A stretch of 64,000 bases of DNA from an uncultured Arenicella sp. (lineage in GTDB: Bacteria; Pseudomonadota; Gammaproteobacteria; Arenicellales; Arenicellaceae): NCBI GenBank assembly GCA_947499305.1, contig CANMNN010000026.1, positions 1 through 64,000 on the forward strand, read 5' to 3'. Shown in pieces: positions 1 to 8,199 of this stretch. The notes beneath the pieces are model-generated. The model saw only the letters and a program-made list of their open reading frames with translations, did not search any database and had not been told where the DNA came from. The stretch's first letter is position 1; every line of letters starts with the position of its first letter. The translations under genes and the position numbers were made by a program.

Positions 1-200
1 AATTAGTCGAAGAATTAAATCGACTCGAACATATTAACGATGAGTTGCAAATTGACGTTCGCGCAGCCTTGTTTAAGATCGAAAATGAGCTCCCCCCCGT
101 TAACGTAGTCTTCTTATATAAGGTCATTGAATGGATTGGCGCCTTAGCCGATTCAGCGCAAAGTGCCGGCGGAAAGCTTCAGCTGTTGATCGCCCGCTAA
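1..200 (+). CDS. DUF47 / TIGR00153-type phosphate transport regulator, C-terminal end only
   Basis: Only the last 65 codons are in the window; the frame is open from base 3 and stops with TAA at 198-200. The end reads KVIEWIGALADSAQSAG followed by LQLLIAR, which resembles the helical C-terminus of DUF47 (PhoU-like) proteins. These normally sit directly upstream of PiT phosphate permeases and are thought to modulate them. The next gene, 158 bases downstream on the same strand, is a PiT permease, which supports the call. The 5' part lies outside the window. Confidence 0.75.
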   Translation, partial: LVEELNRLEHINDELQIDVRAALFKIENELPPVNVVFLYKVIEWIGALADSAQSAGGKLQLLIAR

Positions 201-219
201 TTAATTTTCTCGTTCCTTC

Positions 220-254
220 GAGACTATTGGCTTTTCTTTAGTGGCCATAGTCTC
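220..254 (+). other. Hairpin between the DUF47 gene and the PiT permease
   Basis: GAGACTATTGGC (220-231) pairs with GGCCATAGTCTC (243-254) with one bulge and an 11-base loop. It is not followed by a clear T-run. It may be a weak terminator/attenuator or an RNA-stabilising stem between the two cistrons. The rest of the gap up to 358 shows no gene. Confidence 0.4.
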
Positions 255-358
255 GGTTTCAGTTACAATCTGGCCACCGATTTCGCGCGACTATTCTAAA
301 AATAACAGTCGAGTCAGTGACTTCAAAAAACAACATTTATTTCAGGTGATAAAACGCT

Positions 359-1645
359 ATGGAAATTATAGCTGAACACGGGCATATACTGCTCATTCTA
401 GGCTGTCTGTTCGCTTTCTTTATGGCTTGGGGCATCGGCGCCAACGACGTTGCCAATGCCATGGGCACCTCGGTGGGCTCGGGGGCACTGACCGTTAAAC
501 AGGCTATTATTATCGCCATTATCTTCGAATTCGCGGGAGCTTACTTGGCCGGCGGCGAAGTGACTTCAACGATTCGAAAAGGCATTCTTGACCCCGCACT
601 AATCAACGACGAACCGCAATTACTGGTTTTTGGCATGATGGCCGCTTTGCTAGCAGCCGGTTGTTGGCTATTAATTGCCAGTATGAAAGGTTGGCCAGTT
701 TCAACAACACACTCCATCGTTGGCGCATTGGTGGGCTTCGCAGCGGTCGGCATTTCAGTTGATGCGGTAAATTGGAGCAAAGTTGGTACCATTGTAGCAA
801 GCTGGGTTGTATCACCTTTGCTCGCTGGCACTATTTCCTACGCACTCTTCTTAAGCGTACAAAAACTCATTCTAGACACCAACAATCCATTTAAAAACGC
901 CAAGAAGTATGTACCCATGTACATGTTCTTCGTAGGCTTCATGATTGCTATGGTGACCATCCTCAAAGGCCTTAAAAACACCGGCTTAGATTTCGACTTT
1001 GGCTTTGACAGTAAATTCTTAAACGCCATGCCTCTTGCCGCCGCAGCAGGTATTGCTGTGGCCATTGTCGGCGGCATGATGTTGGCACGAGTCCAAGAGA
1101 AGCCTGAATCGGATGATAGTGGCAATCGCTTTGCTAACGTAGAAAATTTATTTGCCATCCTCATGATCTTCACCGCTGCGGCGATGGCCTTTGCACACGG
1201 GTCAAATGACGTAGCAAACGCGGTTGGCCCTTTAGCAGCCATTGCTAGCGTTATCGAATCTGGCGGTGAAGTGGCTAAAAAATCAATGCTGCCACCGTGG
1301 ATTCTCATATTAGGCGGCGTTGGTATTGTTGTTGGTTTAGCGACCTACGGCTTCAAGGTAATGGCGACTATCGGCAAAAAAATCACCGAACTCACCCCAA
1401 GCCGCGGGTTCGCCGCTGAGCTTGGCGCTGCGACAACCGTGGTATTTGCCTCGACTTGGGGCCTGCCGATTTCAACTACGCACACATTGGTTGGCGCCGT
1501 ATTAGGTGTTGGCCTTGCGCGTGGCATCGGAGCACTTAACCTCAAGGTAGTCGGTAACATTTTTATGTCTTGGGTTGTTACACTACCGGCTGGTGCAGGC
1601 TTCGCGATTATATTCTTTTTCGCATTAAAAGGAATATTCGGCTAG
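359..1645 (+). CDS. PiT-family low-affinity inorganic phosphate permease
   Basis: A 428-residue, very hydrophobic inner-membrane protein. It carries the two inverted PiT signatures: GANDVANAMG near residue 27 and GSNDVANAVG near residue 280. The paired motifs WPVSTTHSIVGA (about 115) and LPISTTHTLVGA (about 368) reflect the family's internal duplication. PiT proteins import metal-phosphate complexes with protons or sodium. The upstream DUF47 gene is the usual partner. Length and both repeats are complete, so it should be functional. Whether Pi or another oxyanion is the real substrate cannot be seen from sequence. Confidence 0.93.
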   Translation: MEIIAEHGHILLILGCLFAFFMAWGIGANDVANAMGTSVGSGALTVKQAIIIAIIFEFAGAYLAGGEVTSTIRKGILDPALINDEPQLLVFGMMAALLAAGCWLLIASMKGWPVSTTHSIVGALVGFAAVGISVDAVNWSKVGTIVASWVVSPLLAGTISYALFLSVQKLILDTNNPFKNAKKYVPMYMFFVGFMIAMVTILKGLKNTGLDFDFGFDSKFLNAMPLAAAAGIAVAIVGGMMLARVQEKPESDDSGNRFANVENLFAILMIFTAAAMAFAHGSNDVANAVGPLAAIASVIESGGEVAKKSMLPPWILILGGVGIVVGLATYGFKVMATIGKKITELTPSRGFAAELGAATTVVFASTWGLPISTTHTLVGAVLGVGLARGIGALNLKVVGNIFMSWVVTLPAGAGFAIIFFFALKGIFG

Positions 1646-1675
1646 CAATTAAGCGCGCCTGCAAGAGTAAAGCGG

Positions 1676-1708
1676 TTAGTCTTTTTTCAGATTAAAAAGG
1701 CTGACTAA
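1676..1708. terminator. Possible bidirectional terminator between convergent PiT and GMC genes
   Basis: TTAGTC (1676-1681) pairs with GACTAA (1703-1708), with an inner T-run/A-run pairing in the loop. It lies in the 94-base gap between two converging genes. The T-rich and A-rich arms could serve both strands. The structure is imperfect. Confidence 0.4.
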
Positions 1709-1739
1709 GCTTACGCCAAGGTCTGCTTATTCAAGCAAA

Positions 1740-3341
1740 TCAGCGGTTATCTTCTCTGATCATATCAGCCGCCTTCTCGGCGATCATGATGCTCGGCGCA
1801 TTGGTATTACCGCTGATCAACGTTGGCATAATCGAGGCATCAACAACACGCAAACCATCGATGCCATGCACTCGTAAACGCGTGTCAACTACGGCCATGT
1901 CATCGCCGCCCATCTTACAAGTACCAATCGGGTGATAGACCGTATCGCAGCGCTGACGTATGTCATTACGAAACGCCGCTTCGTCATCAGTATCACTCTC
2001 ATATAAAGGCTTACCGCGAATTTCATCGAAGCTGCTTGAGCGAAAGATTTGCTGAACCTTACGACTACCTTTGTAGAGCAGCTCCATATCTCGCTCGTCG
2101 CGTAGGAAAGCGATGTCGATTTCGGGGTCCGATTTGAAACTTGCGTCAGCCAAGTTAACCGACCCTCGACTCTTGGGGCGCAACACGCAAATGTGTGCAC
2201 TATAGCCGTGCCCCCAATAAAGTTCTCGCCCATGATCGTCGACCAAGGCTCGAATAAAGTGCACTTGAATATCAGGCGATGGTGCATCCTCCTCAATCTT
2301 TAAAAACGCGCCGGACTCGGCAAAATTAGTTGCTAGCATGCCCCGACGTTTAAAGAAATATTTAAACATCTCGATGAAAAATTTGAATCCGCCTCGCAAA
2401 GAAAAACCAAAGGCTTCAAGAGATTTAGTACGCGAACTGATCACATAGTCAGAATGATCTTGCAAGTTTTCACCAACACCAGGCAAGTCATGCACTTGGC
2501 TAATTCCATGTTGAACCAGCTTACTCTTAGGCCCGATACCCGACAATAATAGTTGCTGCGGCGAACCAAAGGCACCCGCTGATAAAATCACTTCTTTAGT
2601 CGCTTCGATGGTATGCCGCTTACCCTTTATTTCTACATCAACGGATTCGGCGCGCTTAGCGCCCTTGGCACTTGAAATATTTATTCTTGAAACATGCGCC
2701 TTGGTAAATACTGTCACATTGCCTCGTTCGATCGCTGGCTCTAGATAGGCACGAGCGGTTGACCAGCGTTCACCATTCTTTTGCGTTACTTCGTAATAAC
2801 CATAACCCTCTTGGTTTGGGCCATTAAAGTCATCATTGGCCGGCACGCCGCAGTCTTTCGCGGCAGAGAAGAAGACCTCATTAATAGAGCTAGGGTCAGT
2901 GATCGGAGCAACATTTAGCGGCCCACCTTGGCCTCGTAACTCTGTCTCACCGGCTTCTCTATGCTCGGACTTTTTAAAGTAGGGCAATACATCGTCAAAG
3001 CTCCAGCCATCGCAGCCTTGCTCAGCCCAAGCGTCATAATCTTGTTTTACACCGCGAATATAAATCATGGCATTTATCGAAGAGGAGCCACCGAGTGCTT
3101 TACCGCGGGGCTGATAACCTTGTCGGCCATTCATAGCCGCTTGCGGGGTTGTTTCAAATGCCCAGTTTTTAACGCGCCAAGGTATCAGGCTGATCACCAT
3201 CGAAGGGATCCAAACCAATGGACTCTTATGACTACCGCCTGCTTCTAGCACGCAAACACTTACATTCGGATCTTCTCCCAAGCGGTGCGCTAAGGTGCAC
3301 CCCGCTGACCCACCGCCGACAATGACATAATCAAATTTCAT
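1740..3341 (-). CDS. GMC-family FAD-dependent oxidoreductase (choline/alcohol dehydrogenase-like)
   Basis: A 533-residue flavoprotein beginning [20 protein letters not shown], the Rossmann FAD-binding motif. The start at 3341 places that motif at the N-terminus and has a GAGAG purine stretch upstream; an in-frame start 14 codons earlier looks non-native. Both GMC signatures are present ([20 protein letters not shown], and [15 protein letters not shown]), as is the C-terminal catalytic His region HPIGTCKMG followed by [17 protein letters not shown]. The family oxidises alcohols or choline to aldehydes using FAD. No betB or transporter is adjacent, so choline is not supported as the substrate. 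It converges with the PiT gene. Confidence 0.88.
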   Translation of the reverse strand: MKFDYVIVGGGSAGCTLAHRLGEDPNVSVCVLEAGGSHKSPLVWIPSMVISLIPWRVKNWAFETTPQAAMNGRQGYQPRGKALGGSSSINAMIYIRGVKQDYDAWAEQGCDGWSFDDVLPYFKKSEHREAGETELRGQGGPLNVAPITDPSSINEVFFSAAKDCGVPANDDFNGPNQEGYGYYEVTQKNGERWSTARAYLEPAIERGNVTVFTKAHVSRINISSAKGAKRAESVDVEIKGKRHTIEATKEVILSAGAFGSPQQLLLSGIGPKSKLVQHGISQVHDLPGVGENLQDHSDYVISSRTKSLEAFGFSLRGGFKFFIEMFKYFFKRRGMLATNFAESGAFLKIEEDAPSPDIQVHFIRALVDDHGRELYWGHGYSAHICVLRPKSRGSVNLADASFKSDPEIDIAFLRDERDMELLYKGSRKVQQIFRSSSFDEIRGKPLYESDTDDEAAFRNDIRQRCDTVYHPIGTCKMGGDDMAVVDTRLRVHGIDGLRVVDASIMPTLISGNTNAPSIMIAEKAADMIREDNR

Positions 3342-3495
3342 TCTTTGCTCTCGTTTTAGATAAGCTCGCGCGTTTCTATACACAAACTCATAGGCAATTT
3401 GTTGAACAACTTGTGATCAAACACTATACCCGAACAAAGATGAAACTTAGTGCAAGACTTTTCGGCTTGCGATTTTGAAAGCGTATCTGCTAATC

Positions 3496-6400
3496 CTAGC
3501 CCATACTCGCCAACAGTGACACGTTTCCTCCGGCAGCGGTGGTATCAATACAAACATGACGTTCGATCACGCATCGGTCCTCAATGTTGCCTTCACACAC
3601 TAACGGAACCAGCGCACCCGGTCTCGCCGCCAAACTTTGTCGTATCACTTTAAGATCATCGCCATCACTTTCACAAATGACTGCATTAAGCCCTTTAAGC
3701 TCGGTCAAAAGTTCTCTGGGCAAAAAACCATTAATTGAGTTGAGCTCGCTGGCGCCTGGGCACACAACCAAGGTTTCACAGCCCAAGGCCTGCGCCCGTT
3801 TTGCTTGGACTGCTGCCAAGGTAACGGTGGGGCCAAGGCACAAGACTTTGCCGATTGGCAACACCGATAGCTTGTTTGATTCTCCCGTGGGCCCGGCCAT
3901 TGTTTCACTTGAGAGCGCTACGCGTTGCTGGCCTAGTTGATCAAGCTCAGCTTGTACGGCCTGTAAGTCAAGCCTCGCGTCATCTTGGTTAACATCAAGC
4001 GAGATCGAATTCTCGACAGTCGCCGCTCGTGCAAAACGCTTAACGTAATGTGGCCCTCCAGCTTTAGGACCGGTTCCAGACAAACCCTCACCACCGAAGG
4101 GTTGACTGCCAACAACAGCACCAATTTGATTCCGATTAACATACATATTGCCCACGGTCAGACGAGTTGTCACTTTCTCCACTCGGTCGTCGATTCGGGT
4201 ATGCAAGCCGAAGGTAAGCCCATAGCCACTGTCATTGATGTCGTCAACAATGTCGTCAATTTGCTCAGCTCTAAAAGTGGCCACGTGCAATACTGGACCA
4301 AAGATTTCTTGCGTCATTTCCTGAATACCAGAAACACTCAACACACTCGGTGCAACAAAATGCCCTTGTGATGGGCAGTCGACGCGTTTTAATAGGCGCC
4401 CTTGTGATTCAGCCGCATCAATATAGGCTTGAATTTTCTGCTGAGCATCTTGATTGATCAAAGGCCCAACGTCGGTACTTACATTCCACGGATCGCCTAT
4501 GCTTAATTCTTCCATCGCTCCGTACAGCATTTCTAAAAAATCTTCGGCGATGTCTTCTTGCAAATACAACAATCGTAATGCCGAACATCGCTGGCCTGCC
4601 GACTGAAACGCCGACACAACGATGTCACTAACCGCGCGCTCGGGCAGTGCCGTTGAATCAACGATCATCGCATTCAAGCCACCAGTCTCGGCAATCAATG
4701 GAGCATTAGCACTAGCGTTCGCAGCTTGAGCTTTATTGATTGTCATCGCAGTCGCAGTTGAGCCGGTAAAGCAAATTCCGCTTAAGCGAGAATCATTCGC
4801 TAGAGCGGCACCGACGGTTGCGCCAGAACCGGGTAATAATTGCAATACCGCTCGAGGCACACCCGCTTCGTGAAGCAATTTCACCGCTAAATATGCGACG
4901 ATCGGAGTTGGATCTGCTGGCTTTGCTAGAACCCCATTGCCAGCGCTAAGCGCCGCAACAATCTGACCAGTGAAAATAGCCAATGGGAAGTTCCATGGCG
5001 ATATGCAGGCAAAGATGCCACGAGCTTTATAGTCACCCAACTGCTCAGCTTGAACTGCGTAGTACCTTAAAAAGTCGACAGCTTCACGCAACTCGGCAAC
5101 AGCATCATTCGGCGACTTACCTGCTTCTCGAGTCAAAGCAGCAAATAGCTCACCGGCGTGTTGTTCGTATAAATCTGCCGCTAGCTTTAATACACGCGAA
5201 CGCTCTGCCGCTGATACGAAAGACCATGTTTCGGCGGCAACAACTGCCCCTTCTACATCGTCCAAACTGGCCTCGGCTACGCTACCAACATGATCAGAGC
5301 CATCGAACGGACTGGCAATTTCGATCGGAGACGTTCCGATATGGGCATGGGCTAATATCGGACTAGCATGCCATTTAGTCTTTTTAAACGGCTTACGGGC
5401 ATGATCGAACGCCTTTAAGTCGTCAACATTCATTAGATCAACACCGGCTGAATTTGTTCGTTCAGGCTGATATAAATCAGCGGGCAAGGCAATCGCTGAC
5501 ACAGGGTTATCAGAATCGGCAAGCCAGCTTTGAAATGGGTCAGCTGCAATTTCTTCAGGACTTACCTCTTCGTCGACCACTTGGTTTACGAACGAAGAAT
5601 TCGCGCCGTTCTCAAGCAAGCGACGCACAAGATACGCAAGTAGATCACGATGTTCGCCAACCGGGGCATATATGCGACAACGCGCCGAGGTGTTCGTAGT
5701 GATGTGCTTATAGAGAGATTCGCCCATACCATGCAGACACTGAAACTCAAAACTGTTGGCTTCTAAGCTAGCCGATAGAGCCTGGACGGCCGCCACCGAA
5801 TGGGCATTGTGTGTTGCAAATTGCGGGTAAATTCGGTCTGATTTCAACAACAATTTTTTTGCGCAACAAATATAAGACACATCGGTCGCCGACTTCTTAG
5901 TGAATACTGGAAAACTCTTTAATCCCTCAACCTGGGCTCGCTTTATTTCAAAGTCCCAATACGCGCCTTTGACTAAACGCACCATAATTTTGCGATCATA
6001 ATGTTCGGCCAAAGCATATAGATAGTCGATCACAGCGCTGGCGCGTTTACCGTACGCCTGAACGACCACGCCAAAGCCATCCCAGCCCTCTAAGCGTTTA
6101 TCGCTTAGTACAGCCTCAATGACATCGAGCGATAAATCGAGCCTGTCGGCTTCTTCAGCATCGATATTCAAGCCCATATTAGCGGCTTTCGCATCAAGAG
6201 CTAAGGCGAGTGTCTGCGGAACCAGTTCACTTAACACGCGATCAATTTGCGTTGCCTGATAGCGCGGATGTAAGGCCGATAGTTTGATCGAGATACCAGG
6301 GTTGTCACGAATATCCTCATGCACCGCATCTTTGGCCAGCTCATTGATCGCATTTTTATAGCTATCAAAAAAACTCAGCGCATCACTCGCGGTGATCGCG

Positions 6401-7005
6401 GCCTCGCCAAGCATGTCATAAGAATAGGTATAGCCCTGTGCCACGCGTTTAGCTCCCCGCTTGACCGCAGACTGAATGGTCTCGCCAAGTACAAATTGAT
6501 TACCCATCTCCTTCATAGCGCGCTTAACAGCAACTCGAATCACTGGCTCGCCAACCCGCTTAACCGCACCTCTTAGCGTAGATGAAATGGCGTTACCAGA
6601 CGTTTCATCGAGCACTTTGCCTGTTAACATCAAACCCCAGGTCGCGGCGTTCACTAACGACGAAGACGACTTTCCGAGGTGTTCGCCCCAACTAGACGGT
6701 GCGATTTTGTCTTCGATCAGATCATCGATGGTTTCACTGTCTGGCACTCTAAGCAGTGCCTCAGCCAAACACATCAGCGCAACACCTTCGTCAGTCGACA
6801 AACCGTATTCAGCGAGAAACACCTCCATCAAACCAGGCTTGTCATCAGCGCGAACCGCACGCACTAAGTCGGCGCCTCCGTTTGAGGCTTGCTCGAGCAG
6901 GCTTTGCGGTACATTGGCATCGCTAACTAATGTACGAACCAGAGCAGGCTCATCTGCATTGTGCAGCGTGCGTATTTTTGTGCGTAGCGTGTCGAGTAAG
7001 GTCAT
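3496..7005 (-). CDS. putA: Bifunctional proline dehydrogenase / L-glutamate-gamma-semialdehyde dehydrogenase PutA
   Basis: A 1169-residue enzyme that converts proline to glutamate in two steps with channelling of the intermediate. The FAD-dependent proline dehydrogenase barrel spans about residues 190-500, with NPGISIKLSALHPRY, RLVKGAYWDFEIKRAQ and the FATHNAHS motif. The NAD-dependent aldehyde dehydrogenase follows at about 560-1010, with ISPWNFPLAIFTGQ, the Glu of IAETGG (about 772) and the catalytic Cys of SAGQRCSALR (about 806). A C-terminal extension of about 150 residues follows, as in long PutAs. The N-terminus lacks the ribbon-helix-helix DNA-binding domain of the E. coli protein, so it should not self-repress. 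The divergent Lrp-type gene at 7153 is the likely regulator. Confidence 0.96.
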   Translation of the reverse strand: MTLLDTLRTKIRTLHNADEPALVRTLVSDANVPQSLLEQASNGGADLVRAVRADDKPGLMEVFLAEYGLSTDEGVALMCLAEALLRVPDSETIDDLIEDKIAPSSWGEHLGKSSSSLVNAATWGLMLTGKVLDETSGNAISSTLRGAVKRVGEPVIRVAVKRAMKEMGNQFVLGETIQSAVKRGAKRVAQGYTYSYDMLGEAAITASDALSFFDSYKNAINELAKDAVHEDIRDNPGISIKLSALHPRYQATQIDRVLSELVPQTLALALDAKAANMGLNIDAEEADRLDLSLDVIEAVLSDKRLEGWDGFGVVVQAYGKRASAVIDYLYALAEHYDRKIMVRLVKGAYWDFEIKRAQVEGLKSFPVFTKKSATDVSYICCAKKLLLKSDRIYPQFATHNAHSVAAVQALSASLEANSFEFQCLHGMGESLYKHITTNTSARCRIYAPVGEHRDLLAYLVRRLLENGANSSFVNQVVDEEVSPEEIAADPFQSWLADSDNPVSAIALPADLYQPERTNSAGVDLMNVDDLKAFDHARKPFKKTKWHASPILAHAHIGTSPIEIASPFDGSDHVGSVAEASLDDVEGAVVAAETWSFVSAAERSRVLKLAADLYEQHAGELFAALTREAGKSPNDAVAELREAVDFLRYYAVQAEQLGDYKARGIFACISPWNFPLAIFTGQIVAALSAGNGVLAKPADPTPIVAYLAVKLLHEAGVPRAVLQLLPGSGATVGAALANDSRLSGICFTGSTATAMTINKAQAANASANAPLIAETGGLNAMIVDSTALPERAVSDIVVSAFQSAGQRCSALRLLYLQEDIAEDFLEMLYGAMEELSIGDPWNVSTDVGPLINQDAQQKIQAYIDAAESQGRLLKRVDCPSQGHFVAPSVLSVSGIQEMTQEIFGPVLHVATFRAEQIDDIVDDINDSGYGLTFGLHTRIDDRVEKVTTRLTVGNMYVNRNQIGAVVGSQPFGGEGLSGTGPKAGGPHYVKRFARAATVENSISLDVNQDDARLDLQAVQAELDQLGQQRVALSSETMAGPTGESNKLSVLPIGKVLCLGPTVTLAAVQAKRAQALGCETLVVCPGASELNSINGFLPRELLTELKGLNAVICESDGDDLKVIRQSLAARPGALVPLVCEGNIEDRCVIERHVCIDTTAAGGNVSLLASMG

Positions 7006-7084
7006 ACAAGCCTCATTGCTTTAACGAAGGTTAAGAGTTAATCAATCCCTAAAATACTATCGCAAAGAACTAAGTCATTATTCC

Positions 7085-7114
7085 TTGTATTTAGTTTTTT
7101 AAAGTCGATATACT
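7085..7114 (+). promoter_or_regulatory. Sigma70-like promoter for the Lrp-type regulator in the divergent putA/lrp gap
   Basis: TTGTAT (7085-7090) and TATACT (7109-7114) are separated by 18 bases and lie 38 bases before the start codon. The 147-base gap is very AT-rich, with an A/T-rich imperfect palindrome around 7115-7135, which suits Lrp-family binding. The putA promoter must lie in the same gap on the other strand. Confidence 0.5.
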
Positions 7115-7152
7115 TTATTTAAATACAAATAAAAGTCATTTAGAACGATAAA

Positions 7153-7605
7153 ATGAACAATAAAAGCCCACTAGACTCCTACGACCAGCAAATCATCAAA
7201 CTATTATCAGTCGATGGCCGCCTCCCAGTGACCGAGTTGGCGCGGCGCATCGGAATTTCAAAATCGCCCTGTCAGGTTCGCCTAAAACGCCTTCAAGAAG
7301 AGGGCTACATACTTGGGTTTCGGGCGATAATCAATCAAGCAAAACTCCAACGAGATCACGTTGCCTTTGCTGAAGTGCGCTTGACCGACACTCGCGAAGA
7401 AGCGTTGGACAAATTTAATGCGGCAATTAAAGATGTTTCCGAAATCGAGCAATGCCACTTGATTGCCGGCTCGTTCGACTATTTACTAAAGGTTAGAACG
7501 TCTGACATAAACGCTTATCGAAAGGTATTAGCAGAATCGATTTCTCGCTTGCCTTACATCGCCAATACCTCGACCTATGTATCGATGCAATCGATTAAAG
7601 ATTGA
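7153..7605 (+). CDS. Lrp/AsnC-family regulator, probable PutA activator (PutR-like)
   Basis: 150 residues, the standard Lrp length. The N-terminal winged HTH has ELARRIGISKSPCQVRLKRL at about residues 25-45. A C-terminal RAM/AsnC ligand-binding domain follows, with HLIAGSFDYLLKVRTSD. The gene is divergent from putA across a 147-base gap, the arrangement of PutR regulators, which activate proline catabolism in response to proline. That role is inferred from position; the fold assignment is firm. Confidence 0.9.
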   Translation: MNNKSPLDSYDQQIIKLLSVDGRLPVTELARRIGISKSPCQVRLKRLQEEGYILGFRAIINQAKLQRDHVAFAEVRLTDTREEALDKFNAAIKDVSEIEQCHLIAGSFDYLLKVRTSDINAYRKVLAESISRLPYIANTSTYVSMQSIKD

Positions 7606-7689
7606 CCTCAACTAACTCAGTCTAGTTAAAACAAAGAGCGTCTTCTCAATGCTAGTATTATTAACAAATTCAATAATTGAGGCGTATTA

Positions 7690-8025
7690 ATGAATCAGAT
7701 TACCAACACCTTTGTCGTTCTACTATTTCTTTTCGCCTGCCCGCAAGTTGGAGCAGAGGTTCTTGATTCCGGCGAGGACTATTATGTTTTATCGCACAGC
7801 GCCGAGTCAGCCTTAACGATAGAACAAGTTTGGAAGAGATTAAGCGAGCCCTCAAGTTGGTGGCACCCTGATCATACCTATTCTGGTGATGCTAACAATT
7901 TAAACCTCGATCTTCGTGCTGGAGGGCATTGGCAAGAGAAATGGGGCGAGCATTCGGTATTACACGGCACGGTGTTAAATGTAATACATCAAAAATCGAT
8001 TCGCCTCGATGCACCCTTCGGCCCG
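7690..8025 (+). pseudogene. 5' part of an exported SRPBCC-domain gene split by the 8026-26857 element
   Basis: 112 codons start at ATG 7690 (GAGG eight bases upstream) with a signal peptide ending near VGAEV, then an SRPBCC/START-like domain (SSWWHPDHTYSG, LRAGGHWQEKW). The native sequence ends at APFGP; the element then adds WTYN and a stop. The matching 3' part begins with LQEKAVTVIW at 26863 in the same frame. Joined, they give a 174-residue protein. SRPBCC proteins bind hydrophobic ligands; the ligand here is unknown. The frame is undamaged on both sides, so the interruption looks recent. Confidence 0.9.
8021..8025. repeat. Left copy of the target-site duplication GCCCG
   Basis: GCCCG directly precedes the left terminus of the element and recurs immediately after the right terminus (26858-26862). 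Removing one copy plus the element rejoins the SRPBCC reading frame exactly, which makes it a genuine 5-base duplication. Confidence 0.92.
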
Positions 8026-8092
8026 TGGACGTACAACTAAAGTACTTACGTTTTTACAACTAACCCCCTTACGTTCCAACTAACCCTCTTAT
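8026..8092. repeat. Left end of the transposon with three motif copies
   Basis: Three copies of a roughly 20-base motif follow each other: TACAACTAAAGTACTTACG (8032-8050), TACAACTAACCCCCTTACG (8055-8073) and CCAACTAACCCTCTTA (8076-8091). They are spaced 23 and 20 bases apart. Such arrays at transposon ends are normally transposase-binding sites. Confidence 0.8.
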
Positions 8093-8123
8093 TTTTTTAT
8101 CCATGGATATCAGTTCGTTTACA

Positions 8124-8159
8124 CCGGGATAAGTAGAAGCTTTGAGTAATTATTCCCGG
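8124..8159. other. Hairpin downstream of gajB
   Basis: CCGGGATAA (8124-8132) pairs with TTATTCCCGG (8150-8159) with one bulge. It lies just after the gajB stop on the minus strand and has no T-run on that strand, so it is at best a weak terminator or 3' stabiliser. Confidence 0.35.
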
Positions 8160-8199
8160 CTGAACCAATTAGGTGACGTTTGTTGTACCTAAAACGTAA

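Noticed and set aside
1740-3341. Naming the GMC enzyme betA
   Set aside because: There is no betB, betI or choline transporter nearby; the TetR gene with a BetI-like domain is 24 kb away, beyond the transposon.
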